DNA from: Parasponia andersonii
Taxonomy: Eukaryota; Streptophyta; Magnoliopsida; Rosales; Cannabaceae
Assembly: GCA_002914805.1 (NCBI GenBank)
Contig: JXTB01000001.1
Span: 4,141,238 to 4,205,237, forward strand
DNA: 64,000 nt
Direction: 5' to 3'
The translations under genes were made by a program, and so were the position numbers. Under the pieces are notes generated by a model. That model was not told where the DNA came from. It saw only the letters and a program-made list of their open reading frames with translations, and did not search any database. Positions 24,523-37,100 of the stretch are shown here, in pieces; positions within the stretch are counted from its first letter, which is position 1; the number at the start of each line of letters is the position of its first letter.

Positions 24523-24800
24523 GGACCCTCCCTAAGGAACATTTTAGCTATATGAATGGCTAAAGGAAAGCAGGGTCAGGATCGACCCGTTAGAAATGGA
24601 CCCTCCCTAGGGAACGTTCTAGCTATACGAAAGCTAAAGGAAAGCAGGGTCGGGATCCACCCGTTGAAAGTGGACCCTCCCTAAGGAACATTTTAGCTAT
24701 ACGAATAGCTAAAGGAAAGCAGGGTCGGGATCCACCCATTGGAAGTGGACCCTCCCTAAGGAACGTTTTGGCTATACGAAGAGCTAAAGGAAAGCAGGCT
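24523..24800 (+). repeat. Tandem array 3 (four units of about 75 bp)
   Basis: ggaccctccctaaggaac restarts at 24523, 24598, 24673 and 24747. Each unit also has tagctaaaggaaagcagggt. Unrelated in sequence to arrays 1 and 2 and immediately downstream of array 2. Confidence 0.9.
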
Positions 24801-25483
24801 CTACCCGGGGGATGGCTTATTTGCGTATGGGTAGGACGTGAATGGATTTAGAGTCTACCCGTTAGAAGTAGTCTAGTACCATACCAAACATAAAGACAGA
24901 AATTAAGATTAAAGTCTGTTTATTATGCCCTAAAAATACAAAGCGTATGGTCAACAGTGGTGCGCGCTCATAAGCCCTATTTACGGGAGGCAGGTCGCGA
25001 ACAGACTCGTAGGGAGACATCGGAGTGGTAGTGCCCTATTTGTTCCTAGTAAGAGCCGAGCCTAGGCCTTCTCCTTTGCAATGACGGGTCCAAACAATGG
25101 TCGACCAATCCCTGGAGCTGGTTCCGAGTGCAGTCCCATTTGGGGTCAGAGAAGTCCAGCCACATGCGCGGGTCGAACTCTGCCAAAACAAGTCATAACA
25201 GAAGTTATATCTCCGTAAAACCGGATGAGTCAAAGCTCGCATCCCTATCTCTGGAACTAATCTTGACAATCATGGCTCGAGGAGGACTCACTAATAGTCC
25301 GAAATCGTGTCCATCTGAGTCATCCACAATTATTTATACAGACGGCTACAACAAGGTTTAACTTTACACCGGACGCGGTCAACAAAGAAAAAGAAAACAG
25401 ACTAAAGAGAATTGCACTGTTCTTATTATTTATACAGAGGGTTACAACGAGGTCAGCTTTACAAATGTACAAAATTAGAGACC
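24801..25483. other. Retrotransposon spacer between array 3 and the antisense gene
   Basis: Contains no recognisable domain in any frame. A short near-duplicate (tatttatacagaggg-type) occurs at about 25330 and 25430. It is the 3' flank of the antisense gene and could hold that gene's polyadenylation signals, but none is clear. Confidence 0.5.
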
Positions 25484-28400
25484 CTAATTACCTCTGGCCA
25501 TGGGAGCATGGCCAGTCCCGGCGCTTGGACCAGCCCCGGTGGAGGGTGGCGTACCAGGGTCAGATTCATCACTGGATACAATGACCACACCAGAACCCTT
25601 ACCAGTTGAGACCCTGAGACCAGGTTGACTGCCAGGAGCTTCCGAAGTTCGATCTGGCGGACCAGAAAAAGGGATAAACTCTTTGGCACCAGAAGCAGAT
25701 GTAGAGGGCCCATCCTTTTCTGCATCAAGCATCTTCATCACGTCAGCTGGGTACGTGATACTGATCTCATCCCCAAGCTGCTTCATATAGTGCTTGACGG
25801 AATAGTGGTCTCTCTCGATGCCACTCTGCTCGTCAAACTGGTATGCCATTACCACTTCAGTGTGGCCTTCGAACTCTCTATTCTCCCAGCCAGACCTATA
25901 ACTTTCCGCAGAAAGGACATCCACCTGCCTCTGGCACCTCATTTTTAGTTTCTCTATATCCACCAGCCTATCCTTCAGCGCCACCAGCCTGAGCTCTGCT
26001 TGCCGCTGCGATAAGTCGACCAAAAAAGTGTTAATGCCGGCAAGGTCCTCGCTGTGTTTGTGAGACATCTCCACATGAGCACTCACCAGATTTTTGTGAT
26101 CCAAGAAGAGATATCGATTTACCTTGTTGGACCGGTCAAGTCTACATTGCAGAGAGTGGGCCTCTAGCTTGGCTTTCGCCTCGGCTTTCCTCGCTTCTTT
26201 GGCATCATCAACAGCCCTGTCACGAGCAACTAAAGCCAGTCCCATCTCTGCCCCCGCGCTCTGCAATTCTTGCTCCTTGACCCTTAGCTCATTCTGAGCC
26301 AGTTTAGCGGCCTCAGATTGAGCAAGTTTGTCGGCCTCCGCCTTGACCAATCTCGCAGCCAGCTCCTCGCGCCTGGTCCTCTCGACACTCAGAGCGTGAG
26401 CCACCGCGCTGCTGACCCTCTCCTCCTTGAGGCTCCGATATAAATCGAAGCCAGACCTCAACTCGACGAGGGCGGCCTCACTGTGCTCGGCCAGCGCAGA
26501 GTGGGAGCTCAGCTCCTCGGTCAAATCCCTGACACGAGAAGAATAGAAAGACCGGATGGCGGCCAGTTGCAAGTTAAACAAAAAAGGGGGAGTTAGCGTC
26601 TAGCAAGGATGCTGAAAAACATAGAAGCAACCGAGACCAAACCTGGGCGAAGATACGACTGGTGACAAGCTCGACGTTCTCCAAAGAGAGCGCCTCCAGC
26701 TCCGGCTCTACGGCTAGACCCTCTCTTTGGGCATTGCCCACACCTGGGGAACACGGCCCCGCCCCGCTAGCCGTGAGGGCACCCTCTCCACCAGCCAGGC
26801 GTGCCCCCGAAGTAGTGGCGGCAGAAACGGAAGAAAGCTCGGCGCCACCGAGAGCGCCGTCGGCCACGGCGGAAGGTGGTGCATCTCCTCTTGGCAGGCC
26901 GCTGTGCACGGACCTTCTTCTCCTTAGAAGGGTCAGCATGGCCCCGTCGTCATCACTGTCAGACGAGGGGGCAACACCCTGCCCCTCTTCTCCACCCGGC
27001 CCTCTTCTTTGTTAGAAGAGCCGACCTCGTGTCACCGCTTTATTGGGACCGGAAGAGGGGAAGATAGCCGAGACTTCAATCTCGAAGCCCCCCCACTGAG
27101 CTCGGCAATCTCCCCACCGAGGCAAGTAGCACCCAATTTCGAACCGGAGTCAGGGGTGAACGAGGTTGGTGCAGCAGGCCCCCCAGGCAGACTCAAGAGC
27201 ATCCCCTCGCCGTATACGATCTTTGTGGCAGACGTTCCCTCAGATGGAGGTCCGCCTGCGTCGGAGCGAGGGATCGTGGGCACTTCATCTCCTGAGGGTA
27301 CCACGAGATGCCAGCCAGCGGATGCCTTGGGGCGAGCCTTATGTCCCCCCTTGACGGGGGAGGGGTCAGCTGATGGGTCCATCTCAGAACCTGCAAAGAA
27401 CAAGCAACATATTTAGATCACGGCCATAATCCGACCCACGAAGCTCAAGGATGCGAAAATGAACTCACCTCTAGCCCTCTTGGGGGCGGCGGCTTCCTCC
27501 CTGCGGAACCTGACGCATTCCTCAGCTACAAACCTCACAGCTTCCTCGAGCTCGTGGCTAGACGATGCCACCAGATCGTTGGAGCCTGCCAATTGGCTTG
27601 AAGCCGTAACCTGCTGACCACCATGGCGATTCGACCATGCTCGTCCCGGTGGAATCGGTTCAGGACAGAGGCGTCAAGTTGGCTCCGCAGATGCTTCGTG
27701 ATGACCCAGGTGTCCAAGGGGAAGGGAAGGTATGAAACCATCCTGGGCATCATATTCATCACCAGGTGGTTGAGGGTGGTCTGGATATGCCGGCAGTCCC
27801 CAGGAGATCCAAAGATGACGATCTCCTCCAGGCCTTTGAGCCGCCCCACTGACAAATACGACTCGAACCTACTCTCTTCTGCCGAGGCTGCATATGACAA
27901 AATAACATGAGCAATAACAAACGAGGAGAGTACAGACCCAAAAATCACCACCAAGTACTTACTCTACAGGAAAGTTAAAGGAATTTGGAAGTACTCGCCA
28001 TTCACCCAAGGGGAGCACCATGCCCCTCCAACGGCGTATAGCCTAGTGTGGGAGTCACATTGCTTGCCTGACCTCTGCAAGCCCCAGAAGATGTGACGTC
28101 CTGGGAGTGGTTAGAGGTAAAAGGTGGGGTAGGAACTCTTCTTGGGAATGAGAGTGAGTTTGTAAGCATAAAAGACCACCTCCAGGTCGATATACAAATT
28201 ATAGAGAACTGACAAGGCAGAAAGCCCCATCAGAATCATGACTCTGTTTGCGTTTAACTGCATCGGATGGATCCCCGTCAAAGTGAAGAATTAGTGGATC
28301 AGAGAAGGAAGAGGGAATTGCAGCCATTCCAGATATTTTCTGCCCAAGATAATAGAGCCTTCGGGGGCAGAGGGATGAAGATACCAATCCGCAGGGCCCT

Positions 28401-28506
28401 CGACCTTTTGCAATGTCACTCCACCGGGGAGGCAGAGCTGTCTTCTTAGTGAATCCAACTCTGAATCCACGATGAGGTACAATTCCTAATCTTGACCTAA
28501 AGCCAT
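25484..28506 (-). pseudogene. Antisense, intron-containing extra gene of the Tat element
   Basis: Read on the minus strand from ATG at 28506 (MALGQD, then a stop). Exon 1 (28506-27963) encodes LCLPGGVTLQKVEGPADWYL, LGRKYLEWLQFPLPSLIH, GIHPMQLNANRVMILMGLSA and HIFWGLQRSG, a layout like the putative gypsy-type transposon domain (Pfam PF04195). Intron 1, 27962-27888, is gtaagtac...atgcag. Exon 2 (27887-27469) ends in FVAEECVRFRREEAAAPKRA. Intron 2, 27468-27391, is gtgagttc...tttgcag. Exon 3 (from 27390) begins GSEMDPSADPSP and is acidic and Pro-rich. The last exon (about 26575-25484) encodes roughly 360 aa of Ala/Glu/Arg-rich coiled coil (for example LVKAEADKLAQSEAAKLAQ). Splice phases agree. 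Stops, a frameshift near 27625 and loss of the acceptor before the last exon make it a pseudogene. Extra antisense genes are known in Tat elements; their role is unknown. Confidence 0.8.
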
Positions 28507-28830
28507 TGTTCTGGATACGGTTGAAAGAGTAAAAGTTTCTAGAAGGGAGGAAATCGGAAACCCTAGGATTTTATGAGACTAGAATAATTGAAGATTTTAG
28601 TAAAGAGGCAAATGAGTATAATTGTGGCTTTTATAGAGGGGGAGCCAAAGAGTTTTTCTGGAAAATGGGAGAGCAAAGGAGACCGAACAATCGGAACTTC
28701 GAAATTTAAACAAAATTTCGTGACATGGGATGGCGTGCCTCGGTGTCGGCAAGGGGGAGCCACGTGCATCCCCCAGATTGGAAGAACGGATAGACGATTT
28801 CCCCACTTGACGGATACGAATCTATCAAGT

Positions 28831-28846
28831 AGGGAAATGGGGGCAG
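28831..28846 (+). other. Polypurine tract
   Basis: AGGGAAATGGGGGCAG ends two bases before the 3' LTR (28848), the standard site for plus-strand priming. It confirms that the element is oriented on the + strand. Confidence 0.8.
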
Positions 28847-28847
28847 T

Positions 28848-29663
28848 TGTGGGACCCGTTCCCAAATCATACACCACGTAGAAAATTAAGCGGCAGAACA
28901 GGTCATAAACGGGGTCCACCGTCCAACAGATGTCGAGAGTGATTAGCCGAAGGTCACACGTGATACCACATCGGCCATTGAGCTGTCCCAGGTTAGGGCT
29001 AAGCCCATCACAGACCCTGGATAGACCCGGCCCAGTCCGACCCTTACCTCAACAGCTGGGGGGTCGGAAGCCCCAAAGGTCTTCCACCAGAATGCAATGG
29101 AAAGTAACTCACAACTCCAGACCCAGACAGAGTATTTAATGCGATTTTGGGTAGGTGTGCGCAAGGGGCAAGCCGTCCTGACAGAACGGCGATTTGTCCA
29201 AATCTCACCCCTGACAGACTCAAGCCATAGGAGGTGGCAGAAACCAGGCTATAGTGATACAGAAGAATCACGGTAATCTCGGCCCGTGACTTCTGGGAAA
29301 AATTATGAGAAAAAAGGTACTCAGTCCTGAGATTGAGACCCGGATGGTTCACAATCTCAGGACTATATATATATGAGTCATGCGTTCCCGAAAGGGGCAT
29401 GTACGCATACAAAAAGAGATATTTAAAAGTTTACAAGCAAGAAACAAATATATAATCATATAGATCTAAATCCTTGCTACCCTGAATCAAAGAAAGGCCA
29501 CTGACTTAAGTATCGGAGAGTCTTTACAGGTGGCCACACCCGTCTCTCCGACCCTGCTTGAAGCTCAGAGCACTTTGGAATAGCAAGGACACGTGGACAG
29601 TTGGAGGACACATCATCAGCAGTTCAAAGACACGTGAACAGCTGGTGAGAAACCGATCCAACA
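28848..29663 (+). repeat. 3' LTR
   Basis: TGTGGG...CCAACA, homologous to 15314-16140. Differs by scattered transitions and small indels, among them loss of a few bases near 28950 that the 5' copy keeps as ccacgcagg. Followed by the target duplication ATGTC (29664-29668). Confidence 0.92.
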
Positions 29664-29920
29664 ATGTCAATCTAAAAAGTCACTGTCTAGAAGGTAGGAA
29701 CCAGTGATCCATTTGAAATTAAAAAAAAAAATAATGTATACCTTAAGAGATGTGTGCAAATTGGTCTTCTCCGAGCTAAAGTTAAAACTAAAGCGATAAA
29801 CGAGGAAAGAAAAGCATATACAGATGAAGAGTTGGTGCCAGACAAATGGATATATGAAAGTTACGTATTTATATTTTTTTCATTTTTTAAACTTTTTAAG
29901 GATATTTATATATTATATAG

Positions 29921-30090
29921 GGGCACAATTTAGTAGGTTTTTTTTTATTTATGTATAGATATTAAATTGGTCAATAATATACGTCTTTTTATACATCTTA
30001 TCATAGTCATTAGATCATTATTAAACGATGATCCAACAGTTAAATAAAAAATATACACACCTAGGTTAAAAAAAATACAATTGACAACTA
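29921..30090 (+). mobile_element. TA-associated MITE, copy 4 (internally deleted)
   Basis: Starts gggcacaatttagtaggt and ends ttgacaacta. About 70 bases shorter than full copies because the stretch between tcaataa and acgtcttttt has lost the AAGAGA-rich segment. Confidence 0.7.
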
Positions 30091-30132
30091 TTATATATAT
30101 GTACATATTAGACCTAATATATATATATATAT

Positions 30133-30353
30133 GGTTGCCAATCTAATAAGTATTTTTTTTTTACTTATGGATAGATATTTTTTTTTAGCTGTTGGATCAC
30201 CATTAGAGAAGTGTATGAAAAGACGTGCATTATTAATGCTCTTTCTCTCTCTTATTTTTTACAATAAAAAAATGTACATGCTAAATTTTCATTGGCTAAA
30301 TTGATACATATGCATAGGTAAAAAAACAAAAAATATCTACTGGATTGGTGTCC
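30133..30353 (-). mobile_element. TA-associated MITE, copy 5
   Basis: Inverted orientation: ggttgccaatctaataag at the left, ctggattggtgtcc at the right. TA microsatellites on both sides. Confidence 0.85.
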
Positions 30354-30386
30354 TATATATGTATATATATATATATATATATATTA

Positions 30387-30605
30387 GGCACCAATCTAAT
30401 AAGTATTTTATTTTATCTATACGTAGGTATTAATTTGATCGATGAAAATTTATTATGTATATTTTTTATATTAAAAAATTAGAGAAAAAAATATTAATAA
30501 TATGTGTCTTTTATGTATTTCATAATAACTATTGAATCGTAAATAAATAATAATCCAATGACTAAAAAAAATAATTACAAAAAAAAGCTATTAAATTAGC
30601 AATCA
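30387..30605 (+). mobile_element. TA-associated MITE, copy 6
   Basis: ggcaccaatctaataag at the left, attagcaatca at the right. More diverged than copies 1-3. Separated from copy 5 by a TA tract of about 30 bases. Confidence 0.75.
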
Positions 30606-31133
30606 TATCTAATTTGTAAAGTATATTAATGAGATATTGGGTTGAGTTGGATCGGTTTTATGGAGACTAAATCCGTAAACCAAACCAAGTAAATCAGTTT
30701 TTAACCGTTTTAAACCAAACTAAACTATTAATGTTCGGTTTTAGACATAGTTTGATTTGATATAGTTTGATTTGGTCCCTTTCATCGATTTGGCGCATTG
30801 GATGAACACCCTTAGTGTACAACACACCTAAATTACGCTTTAGCTAAGATTTGTACGAGACTCAATTAATTATAATTTTCCAGTAAATACGTTAAATAAT
30901 ATTCCTATATATGGTGTAGCATTATCTTTTAATAAAAAGTTGATGTGACGCTGATGTTACTTTTACTTTTCTGGCATTTTCTTTATTTTTCTCTTGTTGG
31001 AAAGACTTTTTGAGTAGTCCGAAATTGGCGATTATTACTTGTAGCTTTTTTTTTTTTTGTTTTTTTGGGTTTTTGCTTGAACATTATTACTTGCGTGGCT
31101 TGTAGAACTCACGAGAACTAAAAATCTAACTTG

Positions 31134-31191
<58 letters not shown>
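31134..31191 (+). repeat. 58-base A homopolymer abutting the YUC start codon
   Basis: An uninterrupted run of A from 31134 to 31191, followed only by TCA before the ATG at 31195. It would form the 3' end of the YUC leader. Its exact length is unreliable in any assembly. Confidence 0.85.
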
Positions 31192-31194
<3 letters not shown>

Positions 31195-34100
31195 ATGGCT
31201 CAAAGCGAAGCACAAGACCACGCGCCCGTGATAATCATCGGCGCGGGCACATCGGGCTTGGCGGCCGGCGCGTGCCTGAGAACGCTCTCGATCCCCTTCT
31301 TAATCCTCGAAAGGGAGGACTGTTTCGCGTCCCTATGGCAAAAATACGCCTACGACCGCCTCAAAATCCACCTCAAGAAGCATATCTGCCAACTCCCCCA
31401 CGCGGCTTTCCCCGCGTGCTACCCAGACTACGTCCCCAGGGAGCTCTTCATCCACTACCTGAGCGACTACGTCTCCCGCTTCCAGCTGGGCCCATCCATC
31501 TTGTACGGACGGGCCGTCGAGTGGGCCAGCTACGACGACGTCGTTCCGGGGAAATGGGCCGTGAGGGCCTCGTCTGGGGAGGTTTGGGCCGCGAGGTTTC
31601 TGGTGGTGGCGTCGGGCGAAACGGCCCATCCTCATACGCCTCGGGTTGACGGCTTGGATCGCTTTGATGGGAAGGTTCTTCACTCGACGCAGTACAAGTC
31701 GGGGGAGGACTTTCGAAACGACGCCGTTTTGGTCGTCGGGTCGGGGAATTCTGGCATGGAAGTTAGTTTGGATTTGGCTAATCATGGTGCAAAGACTTCT
31801 ATCATCGTTCGAAGCCCGGTATGTAGTGTTTTATTTAATATACCTCGTTTTTTTAAAAATTTTTTTTTGGCCTTGAAAGTTTTATTTTTTTGAAAATTGA
31901 AAGTTTTGGTTTTTTTTCTTAACGTTTATCAAATTTTTTTTATGATAATATAATTGGTATTGGTCATTTAATGATGATGATAATTTTTTTTTTCTTCTAA
32001 AGAAATCTCTATAAATGCTTAGTTTTATTTTTCTTAAGGGAAAGAGAGCTTATTTAGGCTATATTTAGTAGAGATGGAAAGAAAAAAGAAAAAAAAAAGT
32101 GTAAAATGGATTTGATGAAAAATAATTAATTTATTTTAAAATGATTATTTTATCTATTTTTATTATTATTTTAAAATTAGTGTATAAAAATAATTTAATG
32201 AATTTAATTCCGCATTAACTAGACACGTCGAGTGGGCCTTCTTCTATTTTCTCTTCTTTTCGATTTTTTCTTCTACCAGATAACTTGTTTTCTCATTTTC
32301 TTTCCTCTTCTTCTTTCCCTTATGGTCTTACCAAAAATAGCCTTAATATAGCTTAACAAGGTTTTTATTTGCAATTTAATTAGTAGTTTTATATAAATAA
32401 TCGTAATAAATTGCATTTTTCCCCAAAGAGATTAGAAAATATGTACTTACTTTACTCTCTTTTTGTTTTTTGGAGGAAGCTAATATTTTTCATGTTTAGC
32501 TCACAGCAACATATGTTATTTGGTATAAGCAGTGACTAAAAGTCGTTGTTACATGTCCCTTAAAAAAAAAAAAAATTTCGTTGTTACATGCAAAAGAAAG
32601 CATTCTCATATGTGTGTGGCTTAGGCTTTTGTTTACGTTATCTAGAAAACTCGTATCAAACTTTCACAAATTTTCGGCTTTCACAGAAAGTCAGATGCGT
32701 TATTTTCACCACGTGGAGCATTTTTAACGCTATGTCGCTAATCGCTATTCATACTAAGAGATTTTCCCCAATTTGTGTTGTGGCTTCATGATTTTGCTTG
32801 CTAGTTTTTGTTCTTAGTCTTGTTGTGTTTTGAAAATTTTATATATGTTAAATTATTTATTTTTGCTGAGTGAGAAGAGAATTTATAATTTAAATAGGGA
32901 GTTTTCTGCCTTTCTTTTAGTTTTTTTCTTTATACGAAAAAAAATGTTATTTTATATGTAAAGTAAAACTCTCAATATTCTTTATAAACATATTTCGTTG
33001 AAAGAAGATATTCTTCAATTAGATTACTTCATCCTTCGCTTATATATATGCAAAATTATCACCTGCAGTTATAATGCTAAAATAATAATAATTCGACAAA
33101 AGTGTCTTTAGTGTGTTATTTTCATTTTTGAGTGCTTTATATATATAGAGAGAGATTGTGAATCTGATAGGTACTTTTTTTTTACTTGTATTTTTTTTTT
33201 CTAGTTGTTAGATTATCATATAATAATGATGATTTTAGTTGTTAGATTATCATCTAATAATGATGATTTTATTATGAAGAGTATAAAAAAATATACATTA
33301 TTAATATATTTTTTTAATTTATTTTTTAATATAAAAAAGTGTGCATGATAAATTTTTATTGACTAAATTAATATTTATGCATAAATTAAAAAAAATATCT
33401 AATAGATTAGTGCCAATATATATATATATATATAGTCCTTTTGTTGAGTGTACACATTTTACTGGTAAATTTATTACTCACTATTATTATTATTGTGAAG
33501 GTTCATATTCTAACAAAGGAGATAATGTACTGGAGCGGATTTTTGTTGAAGTACTTGCCATTTAAGGTGGTGGAATCTGTAGCGGTCATTCTTAGCAAGC
33601 TTGTTTTCGGAAACATGAGTAAGTATGGGATAATTAGACCATCAGAGGGTCCCTTCACTATGAAACTCAAGTATGGTAAGTTCCCAATTATCGATGTGGG
33701 TACATGTAAGAAGATCAAGGCTGGCGAGATTCAGGTATATTAAGTTATACTTTAAAAAAAAAAAAATTATATAATTTGATTTTCCAACATGATTCTAATA
33801 TAATTTGATACTGCAACACTATACACTACCAGTATAGATAAAGAATACATTCATATAACGAGGAAATGAGTACTTGCATAAGTTTCATTTCTATTCACAT
33901 GCATAGATGTTTCTGTAGCATTAACGTAAATCACACCATTGAAATCCAATACTAAATTAAGGACATGCAAGCCATAGTGAGAGTCATGGACAATTAGTGA
34001 CGAGGATAATTTTGAGTAATACAAATATAGTTAAAACGAGTTTGTATAAGTTGAGATATGAGATAGAATAAATCGGTATATAAAATATTAATTATATCAT

Positions 34101-37100
34101 TTATAATATATTATAATTTTTTTATTTTAAGATGTTGCGGGTTATTGAAATAGAATAAATCGGTATATAAAACATTAACTATATCATTTATAATATGCTA
34201 GAATAATTTTATGTTAAGATGCTATAACTTTTATAATAAGATGATATTATTGTACAATATAATAAAGTACTGTTTAAAATATTATAAAATATTATTCTAA
34301 TGATAAACTTTGATCATTCCTTCCATAGCTTTTCTTTTCCTTTTTTCTCTTCTTAACTGCAATTAGAAAAATAATTTTTTTAGAATAAGATGAATGAATG
34401 AAATTAATTTATATGTTTTTTTTTTATAGAGAAGATAATGAATTTTCGTTATTATGATATAAAATATTTATCTTTTAAGTATAGGTAAGTTAATTACCAA
34501 AGTCCCTATGTTAGAAGATTAATATTATCATAACTAAGTGCATAGTCTTTATTTCAAAGACAATGGTAATGTTGTTTACATTGATGTCATTATGATGAAA
34601 ATTTTCTTGATATTTTTCTTTTATCTATCTAATTAAGAAAATAAAAAACAAACGTTATTATGTTAGTATTTGTTTATTAAAAACTGATCAAATAATATAA
34701 TTATGTTCTTTGTATATAAAATGATTTGTTTTCTATACTAATTTTTCCTATTATATTAATTTTATTTAAGAATATTATTTCTAACGTTATTATTATACTG
34801 ATACATTAAAGTTATTTATGATATTTTAGTTTATAATTTTCTCAAATTATTTTATTATACTATGTTTTACTTATGATTATTTAATTGTGACTCATTATTT
34901 TTTATATTATTATTGTTATATTATTAATATATTAAAATATTTTTTATGTTGTGTGAATTATTTTTTTGATATTATTTAAGTTATTTTAGTTTGTTATTAT
35001 TTTTAATAATTACATTATTCTATTTATTTTTGTATATAAAAGCAATTTTTTCGTTTTTCTTACTTTTTAGAACAATTAAATTATAAATAAAAATATTTTT
35101 TAAAATAATATACTAAATGCTTGTATTTGTGTTTAATGTATATTAATTTTGTTTATTATTATTTATCAGTATATTACGTAGAATGAAAATCTTTTTCTTT
35201 TACTTAATTTTTTTTAGTTATATGTCTTATGCATGTAGTTTAAATAACTTTTGTTGGTTTTTTTTTACTGACTAAATTGCTAGGTGCATTTTTTTTTTCT
35301 TCCAGCAATGTCATTCAGATTGACATCTTTTTTTGTTAAAAATATATTTATCTTAAAGAAAGTTCATCTATTGACATTATTTTTAACTTTCTTTATAAAA
35401 AAAATGTAAATTTATTCATCTTCTGTGTAAGTAAAGTTTTATATCAAAATCGTGTATATAGTGTATATAGCAAAAAAAATTGTACTTAACTCTATTTATA
35501 AATAATTTAATAAAGTTTACTGAAAACATTCATTTTTTATTATTATAACGTTTCAAATCTTATGTTGTAATTGCTATTGATTAAAGTTAAAGTGTAACTA
35601 CAATTCAAATTATGAAGGTTATAATGCACTATCTATTCAAAGTATTCATTATAGTGGCATTGGTCGTCTTTTCAATCTTCTTTCTAGATTATTGATATAG
35701 CTTTTTTTTTTTTTTTGTCTCAATTGAAATTTCATCTTCTATATATATACTCTGATATTTAAATTATTTCTATGAATCACGTATCTACCTTATCATTCTT
35801 ATTATTAAGGTTATAAAAGTAAATTCTAGATATATTGTGAATCATTAAAATCAAGTCTAAAACATCATATTTGATTACATACAATATCAAAGTCCTTGAA
35901 CTTAAATGTACAAAACATTAGAATGCATACATATAACAGAATTTAATACATAATAAAAATAAAATGTCCTCAATAATTTTACAACAACATAAATTGTAAC
36001 TTGCTTTTCTTCTTTCTTCATTTTTTTTTTCATAACATAATCTCCTTGCATGTCTTTGTCAATGAAACGGTGAGAATTCTTTGATATCACTAATTATTAG
36101 CCTCTATTACAATCATATAATATATACAAATAAATATATTGAACTAAGTACATAAATATATGCAAAATTTGGCTAAGATATATCAAGGCATCAACAATAT
36201 ATGGCAGATTTGTGAGAATGTATTTGTAAATGTTTATCATATGTTTCTGGCAATTAGATAAACATACAAAACATTTTGAATGTATAAAAAAAATATGCCA
36301 TATATATATATATATATTATACTACTCAAATAACAAGATCCAAATTATAGGAGTATAATCTAAGACCACTCGAAAACTACCAAATGAATAAAACTCATAA
36401 AAACTAAATATTAATAAAAAAAGAAAAAATAATATGAAAAAAAAAAGAAAGAAAAACAGAGAAGCAGATTTTAAAAACTGAAATTAAAATAAATAATTAA
36501 ATGACCAAAAGTCTAAGTCCAATTACTCATTCAAAACTAATATAAAAGGTTGTTTTAGTAAAATCAATACGCAGTCGAAGTAAAAAGACTGAATAAAGCC
36601 ACGCCACGTACGAACAACAAACAGAATTTTAGAGGCAAAGACACAATAGCACATGAATAATACATGAATCGGTATATATGCACCTAACTTATCCAAATTT
36701 ATCAGAAAATCCCTCCAAACAATCATTCTCTTAAATATTGTAAGGAATAAACTATCAAACCATATTATAAAACATGAACAATTTTTTTTTTAAAAAAAAA
36801 GCAATAAAAAGATATGTTTAAAAATCAGAGATTACTGTTATTTATATAGTAAATCTCTCCTCAACTTTGGTATATATAAATAATAAGAATAAATATTAAG
36901 AAATATAAAGTTATGAATACATACTATTGAAAAAGGTACAATAGCACTTCAAAACTAAAAAAATTCATTAAACAGCGACAAAAAGCATAGCAATTTTCGA
37001 GCAATTAATATATTATTCCAATAATTATCATCGTCAAATATTTAGTGAATTATAAAATACGAAAGAGAAAGACTAAAAACGGAACTAAGTAACAAACTAA

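Larger units (their letters stand above)
15314..29663 (+). mobile_element. Ty3/gypsy LTR retrotransposon, Tat type, decayed
   Basis: A 14.35-kb element with LTRs of 827 and 816 bp, a primer-binding site, the order gag-PR-RT-RNaseH-second RNaseH-INT, three consecutive tandem arrays, an antisense intron-containing gene, and a polypurine tract before the 3' LTR. The second archaeal-type RNase H and the extra gene in the long 3' interval are hallmarks of the Tat clade (relatives of Ogre and Retand). Every reading frame is interrupted by stops (often TAG where CAG is expected) and frameshifts, so it cannot now make its own proteins. Its GC content is clearly higher than the surrounding DNA. Confidence 0.93.
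29664..31133. other. Spacer between the retrotransposon and YUC
   Basis: Contains the resumed 131-bp duplication (29664-29705), three TA-associated MITE copies (29921-30605), and about 500 bases of AT-rich DNA that should include the YUC promoter. I cannot single out a convincing TATA box. Confidence 0.5.

Noticed and set aside
22033..24563. Many overlapping 60-230-codon open frames in the retrotransposon arrays
   Set aside because: They are frame-cycled readings of the 73- and 100-bp tandem units, on both strands, with no domain or start context.
25128..27416. Plus-strand frames opposite the antisense retrotransposon gene
   Set aside because: They are mirror frames of the GC-rich minus-strand coding sequence; the introns and domain similarity are on the minus strand only.
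31131..31649. Open frame starting with poly-lysine
   Set aside because: It is the A homopolymer read as AAA codons running into a wrong frame of YUC exon 1.
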